From NCBI GenBank assembly GCA_017619255.1, contig JAFZSS010000227.1:1-5333 (forward strand): a stretch of DNA of 5,333 nt, in the 5' to 3' direction. The position numbers and the translations under genes are program-made. This stretch comes from Muribaculaceae bacterium (GTDB lineage: Bacteria; Bacteroidota; Bacteroidia; Bacteroidales; Muribaculaceae). Position 1 is the stretch's first letter; each line of letters begins with the position of its first letter. Under the pieces are notes generated by a model, which was not told the origin of the DNA, made no database searches, and saw nothing but the letters and a program-made list of their open reading frames with translations. This document shows, piece by piece, positions 1-4,391 of this stretch.

Positions 1-801
1 GAGGAGGAGCTGCCCCGCTTCGCTATTGTCGGCAGACCCAATGCAGGCAAGTCGTCGCTCGTCAACTCGCTGATGGACGAGCAGCGCAACATCGTCACCG
101 ACATCGCCGGAACAACGCGCGACAGCATCTACTCGCGCTACAACAAGTTCGGCTTTGACTTCTATCTCGTGGACACCGCCGGTATCCGCAAGAAAAACAA
201 GGTTAACGAGGACATCGAGTACTACTCGGTGCTGCGCTCCATTCGCGCCATCGAGAACAGCGATGTTTGCATCCTGCTCATCGACGCCACACGCGGCATC
301 GAGGCCCAGGATGTCAACATCTTCTCCATCATTCAGAAGAACCGCAAGGGACTCGTCGTGCTCGTCAACAAGTGGGATGTGGCACAGAACAAGACGCAGC
401 AGAGCATCGACCACTTCGAGGCCACCATCCGCGAGCGCTTTGCCCCATTCACCGACTTCCCCATCATCTTTGGCTCGGCACTCACCAAGCAGCGCATCCA
501 CAAAGTGCTGCAGACAGCCATCGATGTCTATAACAACCGTCGCATCGTCATCCCCACCTCGCAGCTCAACAATGTGATGCAAGCGGCCATTCAGGCCTAC
601 CCGCCTCCTGCCGTCAAGGGCAAGTATGTCAAGATTAAATATGTCACGATGCTCAAGGGTGCCCATGTGCCCACCTTCATCTTCTTCTGCAACCTGCCGC
701 AGTGGATCAGGGACCCCTACAAGCGTTATCTCGAGAACAAGATTCGTGAGAATTGGAACCTGCACGGAACCATCATCAATCTGTTCTTCCGCGAGAAATA
801 A
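1..801 (+). CDS. der: Ribosome-assembly GTPase Der, C-terminal part (5' truncated by window)
   Basis: Der (EngA) is a cytoplasmic tandem-domain GTPase that binds the 50S subunit and is needed for its maturation. The reading frame is open from base 1, so the first GTPase domain lies outside the window and 266 residues are visible. These contain the complete second GTPase domain: P-loop GRPNAGKSS (visible residues 11-19), DIAGTTRD switch I region (34-41), DTAG (58-61), NKWD (123-126) and the SALTK G5 region (159-163). The KH-like domain follows (about 180-266), with the family-typical [14 protein letters not shown] stretch and a terminal Arg-Glu-Lys. The motifs are intact and the stop is TAA at 799-801, followed by a hairpin terminator. 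ATG at 73 is internal, not the start, because the P-loop lies upstream of it. The call is near certain from motif order; Era/TrmE-type GTPases lack this KH-like ending. Confidence 0.97.
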   Translation, partial: EEELPRFAIVGRPNAGKSSLVNSLMDEQRNIVTDIAGTTRDSIYSRYNKFGFDFYLVDTAGIRKKNKVNEDIEYYSVLRSIRAIENSDVCILLIDATRGIEAQDVNIFSIIQKNRKGLVVLVNKWDVAQNKTQQSIDHFEATIRERFAPFTDFPIIFGSALTKQRIHKVLQTAIDVYNNRRIVIPTSQLNNVMQAAIQAYPPPAVKGKYVKIKYVTMLKGAHVPTFIFFCNLPQWIRDPYKRYLENKIRENWNLHGTIINLFFREK

Positions 802-828
802 TCTAAACATGTCCCAATATAGCACATA

Positions 829-867
829 AGTGCCAGTGATATCGATATCGCTGGCACTCAGTGTTTT
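829..867 (+). terminator. Intrinsic terminator downstream of der
   Basis: A nearly perfect 30-bp palindrome occupies 829-858: AGTGCCAG at 829-836 pairs with CTGGCACT at 851-858. The centre is the self-complementary GATATCGATATC, with one G-T wobble between the two parts. A short TTTT run follows at 864-867. It lies 28 nt after the der stop codon in a position expected for termination. The T-run is short and six bases separate it from the stem, so efficiency is uncertain. Confidence 0.65.
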
Positions 868-921
868 AAAGATTTCACCAAGATAAAATCAAGAATTTTT
901 ATTCAAATTTATCCCTAAAAA

Positions 922-953
922 TTTGGCGGTTCTCAAGAATCATATTATCTTTG
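922..953 (+). promoter_or_regulatory. Bacteroidetes-type promoter without an obvious gene
   Basis: TTTG at 922-925 and TATCTTTG at 946-953, separated by 20 bp, match the Bacteroidetes housekeeping promoter (-33 TTTG, -7 TAnnTTTG) very well. Transcription would start near 960. The first ATG downstream (966) opens only a six-codon frame and no convincing protein gene follows before the transposase promoter. It may drive a small RNA ending near the hairpin at 1055-1078, or be the leftover promoter of a gene lost when the repeat-rich DNA arrived. Confidence 0.6.
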
Positions 954-959
954 CAGTAC

Positions 960-1078
960 TAAAATATGAATCCTGTTTACGAATAATTTGTAAAGAGATT
1001 TTTGGGGCAACAAACAACAAGAACATATATACTTGAATTTTGGTTATGAAGATGGTGTACTATTGTGAAATAGTGCAC
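960..1078 (+). ncRNA. Candidate small RNA (promoter to GNRA hairpin); speculative
   Basis: This is the inferred transcript from the orphan promoter at 922-953. It has no usable ORF, and it ends in a 10-bp stem (GTGTACTATT at 1055-1064 with AATAGTGCAC at 1069-1078, one G-T wobble) closed by the loop GTGA, a GNRA tetraloop. The following bases are pyrimidine-rich (TTTCGCTTTCT) but not a classic U-tract. No known RNA family was recognised, and the boundaries are inferred only from the promoter and hairpin. Confidence 0.3.
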
Positions 1079-1137
1079 TTTCGCTTTCTATACCCCCCAT
1101 CCTTCAAGCAAAAACCACACCAAAGTAAATCCCTGCA

Positions 1138-1340
1138 ACCAGGCCGCTGGTCCATAGTCCCCATCCAGAACAGCATCAGGCGGGCAGGCCGGATGCCTCC
1201 CGAGGCATGAGGAGAGCTACCAGACCGCCCGAAGTCGCAGCGCAGCGACCAAGATAAACCGAGAGCTAGGCAGGCCGAAGTCTCTCGTGGCACAGTGGCA
1301 ACGGAATCATCCTGGCATCTGGCGGACAGATTCGAGGGCG
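1138..1340. repeat. GC-rich palindrome-bearing stretch, degenerate relative of the flanking repeats
   Basis: No credible gene is present here. Small inverted repeats include ACCAG/CTGGT (1138-1142, 1147-1151), ATGCCT/AGGCAT (1193-1198, 1203-1208) and GTCGC/GCGAC (1234-1238, 1245-1249). The bases from 1269 onward resemble hairpin 1 of the well-preserved repeat copies (GGCAGGCCGAAG). A fragment resembling the far side of hairpin 3 follows directly, as if a copy had lost its middle. Frames open on the minus strand here are probably by-products of the high GC content. Confidence 0.4.
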
Positions 1341-1467
1341 GGCAGACCGAAGGTCTGCACAAGGCCGGAGGCCTTGAAGTGAGGTAACCCCACGGCGCGA
1401 GGGCCGATGGTCCTCGTGGCGTGGGGAGAAAGCCATCCTCCAACTCGGGCCCCGAAGGGGGCCAACT
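1341..1467 (+). repeat. Four-hairpin repeat, copy A (upstream of transposase gene)
   Basis: This 127-nt unit folds into four successive hairpins. H1 is GCAGACC-GAA-GGTCTGC (1342-1358). H2 is AAGGCC-GGA-GGCCTT (1361-1375). H3 is a long two-part stem: outer CCCCACG/CGTGGGG (1388-1394, 1420-1426) and inner CGAGGGCC-GAT-GGTCCTCG (1398-1416). H4 is GGCCCC/GGGGCC (1448-1453, 1458-1463). It is about 90 percent identical to copy B (2196-2323) over most of its length, and it matches the reverse complement of copy C (1989-2114). It ends 10 bp before the -33 box of the transposase promoter. Its resemblance to REP-type palindromes associated with Y1 transposases is an inference from context. Confidence 0.85.
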
Positions 1468-1477
1468 CGCCAAGCAT

Positions 1478-1509
1478 TTTGCAAATTACCCGATTTATTT
1501 GTACCTTTG
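1478..1509 (+). promoter_or_regulatory. Promoter of the transposase gene
   Basis: TTTG at 1478-1481 and TACCTTTG at 1502-1509 with a 20-bp spacer fit the Bacteroidetes -33/-7 consensus. The ATG at 1530 begins 20 bp after the -7 box, leaving a leader of only about 14 nt with no Shine-Dalgarno sequence. This promoter position rules out the longer reading frame that begins at 1407, since that start would lie upstream of the transcript. Confidence 0.75.
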
Positions 1510-1529
1510 GAGTCAAAATACTATCCATT

Positions 1530-1976
1530 ATGAGTGCCGTCACAGCCATCTACCACATCGTCATCAACACCCATGGGCGCGAGATGACCCTGCCACTCAC
1601 TTCATGCGACCGTCTGTACCACTACATCGGGAGCGTGGTGACGAATTCCCAATCAACGCTTTATGCCATTAATGGTATCGAGAACCACATCCATCTCTTG
1701 ATCAACCTGCACCCGTCAGTGAGGTTGTCAGACCTAATCCGTGACATTAAGTTATCGACCAGCCAATGGATCAAGCAGAACAGGGATGCCTTTCCTCAAT
1801 TTGCGGGTTGGGGCAAGGAATATGGCGCTTTCACCTATGCTTTGCGCGACAAGGAGATGGTGGAGAATTATATCAAGAGGCAGCGGGAGCACCATCAGCG
1901 GGAATCCTTTGAGAACGAGTATCGCAAGCACCTGACGAATGCGGGCATCGAATGGAATGACTATCGCCTGACATGA
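1530..1976 (+). CDS. REP-associated / IS200-like Y1 (HUH) transposase, single domain
   Basis: The product has 148 residues, typical for the Y1_Tnp (IS200/IS605 TnpA, RAYT) fold. This family cuts and joins single-stranded DNA through a 5'-phosphotyrosine intermediate, recognising DNA hairpins. The catalytic set is complete: HUH motif H53-I54-H55 (in NHIHLLINL), nucleophile Y114 and Q118 four residues later (YIKRQ), followed by the EHH and EYRKHL segments common in Bacteroidales members. The ATG at 1530 is chosen over an in-frame start at 1407 because the promoter lies at 1478-1509 and the upstream frame crosses hairpin repeats. No tnpB/IscB-like gene is nearby. The gene is bracketed by inverted four-hairpin repeats ending 62 nt before its start and beginning 12 nt after its stop, which suggests a RAYT with its REP-like substrate. 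IS200-type self-mobility is the alternative. Confidence 0.9.
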   Translation: MSAVTAIYHIVINTHGREMTLPLTSCDRLYHYIGSVVTNSQSTLYAINGIENHIHLLINLHPSVRLSDLIRDIKLSTSQWIKQNRDAFPQFAGWGKEYGAFTYALRDKEMVENYIKRQREHHQRESFENEYRKHLTNAGIEWNDYRLT

Positions 1977-1988
1977 GTCGGCTTCGGT

Positions 1989-2114
1989 AGTTGGCCCTCT
2001 ACGAGGCCCGCTCCGCTACCAGTCCCTTTCACCACGCCACACAGACCTACGGCCTGTGCGCCATGGTGTTAACTCAAGTCAAGGCCGCTGGCCTTGTTGT
2101 GGTCTTCGACCACC
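1989..2114 (-). repeat. Four-hairpin repeat, copy C (inverted, downstream of transposase gene)
   Basis: Read on the minus strand, this unit aligns along its whole length with copies A and B at roughly two-thirds identity and shows the same four hairpins in the same order. In plus coordinates these are H4 GGCCCTC-TAC-GAGGCC (1993-2008, one bulge), H3 inner CACAGACC-TAC-GGCCTGTG (2040-2058, one mismatch), H3 outer CACCA/TGGTG (2030-2034, 2064-2068), H2 CAAGGCC-GCT-GGCCTTG (2080-2096) and H1 GTGGTC-TTC-GACCAC (2099-2113). Many differences from A are compensated on the partner strand, notably three consecutive base pairs in the inner H3 stem and most of H1. It begins 12 nt after the transposase stop codon. 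Confidence 0.8.
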
Positions 2115-2135
2115 TCCCCGCCCCGTCTTTCATCG

Positions 2136-2165
2136 GCCACCCTAAGGTGGCAAGGCCAGAGGCCT
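2136..2165. repeat. Two extra small hairpins between copies C and B
   Basis: GCCACC/GGTGGC (2136-2141, 2146-2151, loop CTAA) and AGGCC-AGA-GGCCT (2153-2165) sit in the 81-bp gap between the two downstream repeat copies. The second resembles hairpin 2 of the main repeat and may be the remnant of another unit. Confidence 0.45.
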
Positions 2166-2195
2166 GTGTCGTTCGCCCTATCTTGCGGCAGGCAA

Positions 2196-2323
2196 GGCAG
2201 GCCGAAGGTCTGCACAAGGCCGAAGGCCTTGAAATGAGGTAACCCCACGGCGCGAGGGCCGTAGGTCCTCGTGGCGTGGGGGACAGCTACATCTTCCGAC
2301 TCGGGCCCCAGAGGGGGCCAACT
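2196..2323 (+). repeat. Four-hairpin repeat, copy B (direct orientation)
   Basis: This 128-nt unit is nearly identical to copy A: five mismatches in the first 86 positions, more divergent in the linker before H4. Its hairpins are H1 GCAGGCC-GAA-GGTCTGC (2197-2213, one G-T), H2 AAGGCC-GAA-GGCCTT (2216-2230), H3 outer CCCCACG/CGTGGGG (2243-2249, 2275-2281) with inner CGAGGGCC-GTA-GGTCCTCG (2253-2271), and H4 GGCCCC/GGGGCC (2304-2309, 2314-2319). Similarity to A ends abruptly just after GGCCAACT. It lies upstream of the promoter region of the next gene, as copy A lies upstream of the transposase promoter. Confidence 0.85.
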
Positions 2324-2390
2324 ACAGCAGCTTCCCTAGGGTTGCATTAAAATCTCATCGTTGAAGTCCGAGAAATAAAAAACTTTATAT

Positions 2391-2398
2391 TACCTTTG
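2391..2398 (+). promoter_or_regulatory. Putative -7 box for the coiled-coil protein gene
   Basis: TACCTTTG at 2391-2398 is a perfect Bacteroidetes -7 element, followed by an AT-rich leader to the ATG at 2430. No TTTG is found at the expected 19-21 bp upstream; the nearest TTG (2361-2363) is 27 bp away. The promoter is therefore weaker than the others in this window or needs an activator. Confidence 0.55.
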
Positions 2399-2429
2399 CC
2401 TTCATATTAATATTATAAACAATAACACT

Positions 2430-3134
2430 ATGAAAAGAATTCAACTGATGATCATCGCCATGGCTGTGATCATGACAGCAGCAATGACTCCCAGCGCCCA
2501 GGCTCAGACCACCACCCAGGATGTGCAGCAACTCGAGAAAGAAATCGAGCAGCACGAGGCTAACATCAAAGAGAAAGAAGCAGCCATCAAGGACCTGGAA
2601 AACCGCATCGACGAACTCAAGTCCCAACTCAAGGACCTCGAGTCACAGAAGAAGAACCTCGAGAAAGAATTGAAAAACGAGGTCAAGACGCGCAAGGACA
2701 AATTCACCGTGCGTGACGAGTTGGTCTATGACCAGGAGATTGCAGATGTGCTCTACACCCCCTACAACAAGGAAGATGTGGAAGACGCGCTCGACAGCTT
2801 CGAGGGCATGGAGACCAAAGAGGTCATCAAGAAGAAGGAACTCGTCCAGAAATACGGCGAGTACACCAAGGACCTGAAGGAATTCATGGAGAAGATGAAG
2901 AAGCAGCTCGCCAACAACCACTGGAAATACCTCTCCTCGTCGAGCGACTTGTATAAGAAGTTCGACAAGGGTCTCAAGGGCACCAAATACTGGAAAGTCT
3001 ATAATAAGAAGGAGAAGAACGAGAGCATCGACTACCTCGACCGCGTCATGGACAAAATCATGATCTTCAAGAACGACGGCCTCAAGAGCGAGACCCAGTT
3101 CAACGAAATCCTCAACATGCTCTACGCCAACTGA
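2430..3134 (+). CDS. Secreted coiled-coil protein of unknown function
   Basis: The product has 234 residues and I do not recognise a named family. Residues 1-25 form a classical signal peptide: Lys-Arg, a hydrophobic core rich in Met, Ile and Ala, and a likely cleavage after AQA (25|26). Residues about 31-88 are a highly charged Glu/Lys/Leu heptad region predicted to be a long coiled coil. A mixed alpha-helical C-terminal half (about 90-234) has many Lys, Tyr and Asp and no cysteine after the signal peptide, so it is not a lipoprotein. It is probably periplasmic. The start at 2430 gives the signal peptide and follows a -7 box by 31 bp. The next gene begins 49 bp downstream on the same strand, separated by a heptamer array, so co-transcription is possible. 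Low-complexity coiled coils attract false homology, so function is left open. Confidence 0.85.
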   Translation: MKRIQLMIIAMAVIMTAAMTPSAQAQTTTQDVQQLEKEIEQHEANIKEKEAAIKDLENRIDELKSQLKDLESQKKNLEKELKNEVKTRKDKFTVRDELVYDQEIADVLYTPYNKEDVEDALDSFEGMETKEVIKKKELVQKYGEYTKDLKEFMEKMKKQLANNHWKYLSSSSDLYKKFDKGLKGTKYWKVYNKKEKNESIDYLDRVMDKIMIFKNDGLKSETQFNEILNMLYAN

Positions 3135-3136
3135 TC

Positions 3137-3178
3137 ACTAGGGACTAGAAACTAGGGACTAGGGACTAGAAACTAAAA
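3137..3178. repeat. Heptamer tandem array 1 (six units, ACTAGRR)
   Basis: Six contiguous 7-bp units are present: ACTAGGG, ACTAGAA, ACTAGGG, ACTAGGG, ACTAGAA, ACTAAAA. The array starts 2 bp after the TGA of the coiled-coil gene and ends 5 bp before the ATG at 3184, so it fills almost the whole spacer. CTAG is self-complementary, so each ACTAG unit carries TAG on both strands. The 7-bp period moves that stop through all three frames. Confidence 0.9.
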
Positions 3179-3183
3179 ACAAC

Positions 3184-3834
3184 ATGAACGGGAAAGACAT
3201 CTGCGAGGCCCTGCGCAACATCCGCCGCAGCATAGCCAGTGCCAACGACATTGACTACACGCCCGCTGTCTGCGCCCACGAGGGCGATTGCTCCGGCACC
3301 TGCCCCCGCTGCGAAAGCGAGTTGCGCTACATCGAGCGCCAGTTGCTCCGACGCACCGCAATGGGCAAGAAAGTGGCCATCGCCGGGCTCGCGCTGGGTG
3401 CTGCCTCCCTGATGCCCATGCACGCGCAACAGGTGGTTCCCACCACGCCAGCGGCCACCGCCGAGCAGCCAAAACCACGCATAGTGGATGCCGCTCCCGG
3501 TGACACCACTGCCGTCGTGGTCAGGGGCAAGGTCATTGACAGGACCGACCAAATGGAGTGTATCGGCGCGAGCGTTATACTCCAGGGGACCAAACTTGGC
3601 ACCGCAACCGACTATGACGGCAACTTCGCCATCCGCGTGCCCGTTGGCAGCAAACTCATCATCTCCTATGTGGGTTACAATGACTATGAATATACCGTAA
3701 ACGAGTCTAGTGCCGACAGCGAAGTGCTCATCCCCCTCGAGGATAATGGAAGAACGCTGATGGGCGAAGTGGTGATCGTTAACCCCATGCCCGCAGTGGA
3801 TGCCGACATCTACCTGCCCGATGTCCCCCGCTGA
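3184..3834 (+). CDS. C4-motif / carboxypeptidase-regulatory-like domain envelope protein
   Basis: 216 residues in three parts. The first 60 residues are soluble and carry C30-x5-C36-x3-C40-x2-C43 with H32 (CAHEGDCSGTCPRC), a probable metal-binding knuckle seen at the N-terminus of various Bacteroidales proteins. Residues 61-82 (GKKVAIAGLALGAASLMPMH then AQ) look like a signal sequence or signal anchor preceded by basic residues. Residues about 112-187 match the carboxypeptidase D regulatory-like (CarboxypepD_reg-like) beta-sandwich that opens SusC-type TonB-dependent receptors, including GTKLGTATDYDGNFAI and SYVGY. MGEVVIVN (193-200) resembles the TonB-box region that follows this domain in SusC, but here the protein simply ends. 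Translation from M60 (ATG 3361) would give an ordinary secreted protein lacking the cysteine motif. I favour 3184 because the C4 motif is conserved in such proteins. Exact role unknown. Confidence 0.85.
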   Translation: MNGKDICEALRNIRRSIASANDIDYTPAVCAHEGDCSGTCPRCESELRYIERQLLRRTAMGKKVAIAGLALGAASLMPMHAQQVVPTTPAATAEQPKPRIVDAAPGDTTAVVVRGKVIDRTDQMECIGASVILQGTKLGTATDYDGNFAIRVPVGSKLIISYVGYNDYEYTVNESSADSEVLIPLEDNGRTLMGEVVIVNPMPAVDADIYLPDVPR

Positions 3835-3880
3835 GTGAGACTCAATTCCAGCAAACGGCCTAAGGCACATTAGTGTAATT

Positions 3881-3916
3881 AAAAAAGAACGCGGATGCCG
3901 TTAGTGGCATTCGCGT
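3881..3916 (-). terminator. Intrinsic terminator of the CAU tRNA gene
   Basis: On the minus strand an 11-bp stem (ACGCGAATGCC at 3916-3906 with GGCATCCGCGT at 3899-3889, one wobble) has a 6-nt loop. It is followed after two bases by TTTTTT (3886-3881). It lies 16 nt beyond the tRNA 3' end. The plus strand lacks a T-run after the stem, so termination for the convergent gene ending at 3834 is less certain. Confidence 0.8.
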
Positions 3917-3931
3917 AATTCGTAGTTAAAG

Positions 3932-4008
3932 TGGTGGTCCCACTTGGGCTTGAACCAAGGACTCCCTGATTATGAGTCAGGTGCTCTAACCAACTGAGCT
4001 ATAGGACC
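3932..4008 (-). tRNA. tRNA with CAU anticodon (elongator Met or Ile2)
   Basis: A complete 77-nt cloverleaf is visible on the minus strand: acceptor GGTCCTA/TGGGACC, D-arm GCTC/GAGC with AGTTGGTTA loop, anticodon stem CCTGA/TCAGG with loop CTCATAA, 5-nt variable loop, T-arm CTTGG/CCAAG with loop TTCAAGC, and an encoded 3' ACCA (3932-3935). The anticodon CAT is at 3974-3972. It is not initiator tRNA, because position 1 pairs normally (G1-C72) and the GC-triplet anticodon stem is absent. CAU decodes AUG unless lysidine-modified by TilS to read AUA. The acceptor carries C4-G69 and C5-G68, which in E. coli are TilS (tRNA-Ile2) determinants absent from tRNA-Met, so Ile2 deserves consideration. It has its own promoter and terminator. 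Confidence 0.95.
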
Positions 4009-4040
4009 GGCTTTTGGGGCCGTAGCGCCCAAAGCGACTG

Positions 4041-4070
4041 CAAAGATACAACATATTTGGAAACCGACAA
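4041..4070 (-). promoter_or_regulatory. Promoter of the CAU tRNA gene
   Basis: On the minus strand TTG (4070-4068) and TATCTTTG (4048-4041), with a 19-bp spacer, fit the Bacteroidetes consensus. The tRNA begins 32 nt beyond the -7 box, giving a leader of about 26 nt. That leader contains an imperfect inverted repeat (4011-4034, CTTTTGGGGC against GCGCCCAAAG). Confidence 0.65.
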
Positions 4071-4391
4071 TCGCCCTGCTACACTTTTTTTATCTTTCTC
4101 GCTACGATACACTGGTTTCCCCTGGGTGCGGCGACATCCCTGTCAAGACTTTGCACTCATCATGGCGGAAAGATGCTCTAAACGGCTGAGGATTCGGGGA
4201 TTTTCACATTTTTTAAACATTAAAATAGACCCCATTAAAGAAATAATTATTTAATTTGCCAGTGAAAAGTCGTAGGCATTCCGGTGTGTCGTAGCATCGG
4301 ATGCTGAAAGAAATGCTTTTATGGGGTAAATATAGTTTTCAAGTATTAGTAATTATGAGGGTCTCAGCAGTGATGCTTGGGCCTTTGTTTT
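4071..4391. other. 321-bp stretch without a credible gene
   Basis: This gap lies between the tRNA promoter and the end of the WbqC-like gene; transcription on both sides runs leftward. A 65-codon plus-strand frame (4057-4254) needs a TTG start, overlaps the tRNA promoter and has no recognisable motif, so I do not call it. The left half shows nothing I can name. The right half contains the structured inverted repeat listed separately (4229-4327). Confidence 0.6.
4229..4327. repeat. Long-range inverted repeat enclosing small structures
   Basis: ACCCCATTAAAG (4229-4240) pairs with CTTTTATGGGGT (4316-4327) at 11 of 12 positions across 75 nt. Inside are a 5-bp hairpin AGCAT-CGG-ATGCT (4293-4305) and a direct repeat GTCGTAG (4269-4275 and 4288-4294). 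The closed multi-element shape is what a structured RNA or a 3'-UTR element of the WbqC-like transcript would look like. No clear promoter precedes it on the plus strand and no known RNA family was recognised. Confidence 0.45.

Noticed and set aside
1046..1210. Small plus-strand frame beginning ATG AAG ATG after the orphan promoter
   Set aside because: It gives about 54 codons of unremarkable sequence running into palindromic DNA, with no family match or supporting start context.
1060..1473. 137-codon open frame on the minus strand
   Set aside because: It runs through GC-rich hairpin repeats, is rich in Pro, Ser, Arg and Cys, has no recognisable domain, and its 5' portion is part of a repeat copy. 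It is a composition artefact.
1407..1529. N-terminal extension of the transposase starting at 1407
   Set aside because: This start lies inside hairpin 3 of copy A and upstream of the promoter at 1478-1509. The Y1 domain begins naturally at the ATG at 1530.
1991..2242. 83-codon plus-strand frame after the transposase
   Set aside because: It lies entirely across inverted copy C and the start of copy B; no protein-like motif is present.
3137..3178. CRISPR-like interpretation of the short repeats
   Set aside because: The units are contiguous 7-mers with no spacers and there are no cas genes. This is a simple tandem repeat.
3166..3870. 234-codon minus-strand frame opposite the C4/regulatory-domain gene
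   Set aside because: The plus-strand frame has clear domain motifs (cysteine motif, TATDYDGNF, SYVGY). The minus frame is its shadow and reads as His/Gly/Ala-rich filler.
3889..3930. The hairpin at 3889-3916 as a plus-strand terminator for the gene ending at 3834
   Set aside because: The bases following the stem on the plus strand have no T-run. The T-run lies on the minus-strand side, so it is assigned to the tRNA gene.
4057..4254. 65-codon plus-strand frame in the gap right of the tRNA
   Set aside because: It needs a TTG start, overlaps the tRNA promoter on the other strand, and shows no domain or clear promoter.
4355..4391. Terminator directly after the WbqC-like gene
   Set aside because: Only a 4-bp stem (AGCA/TGCT) is present and the T-rich tract is on the wrong side for minus-strand transcription.
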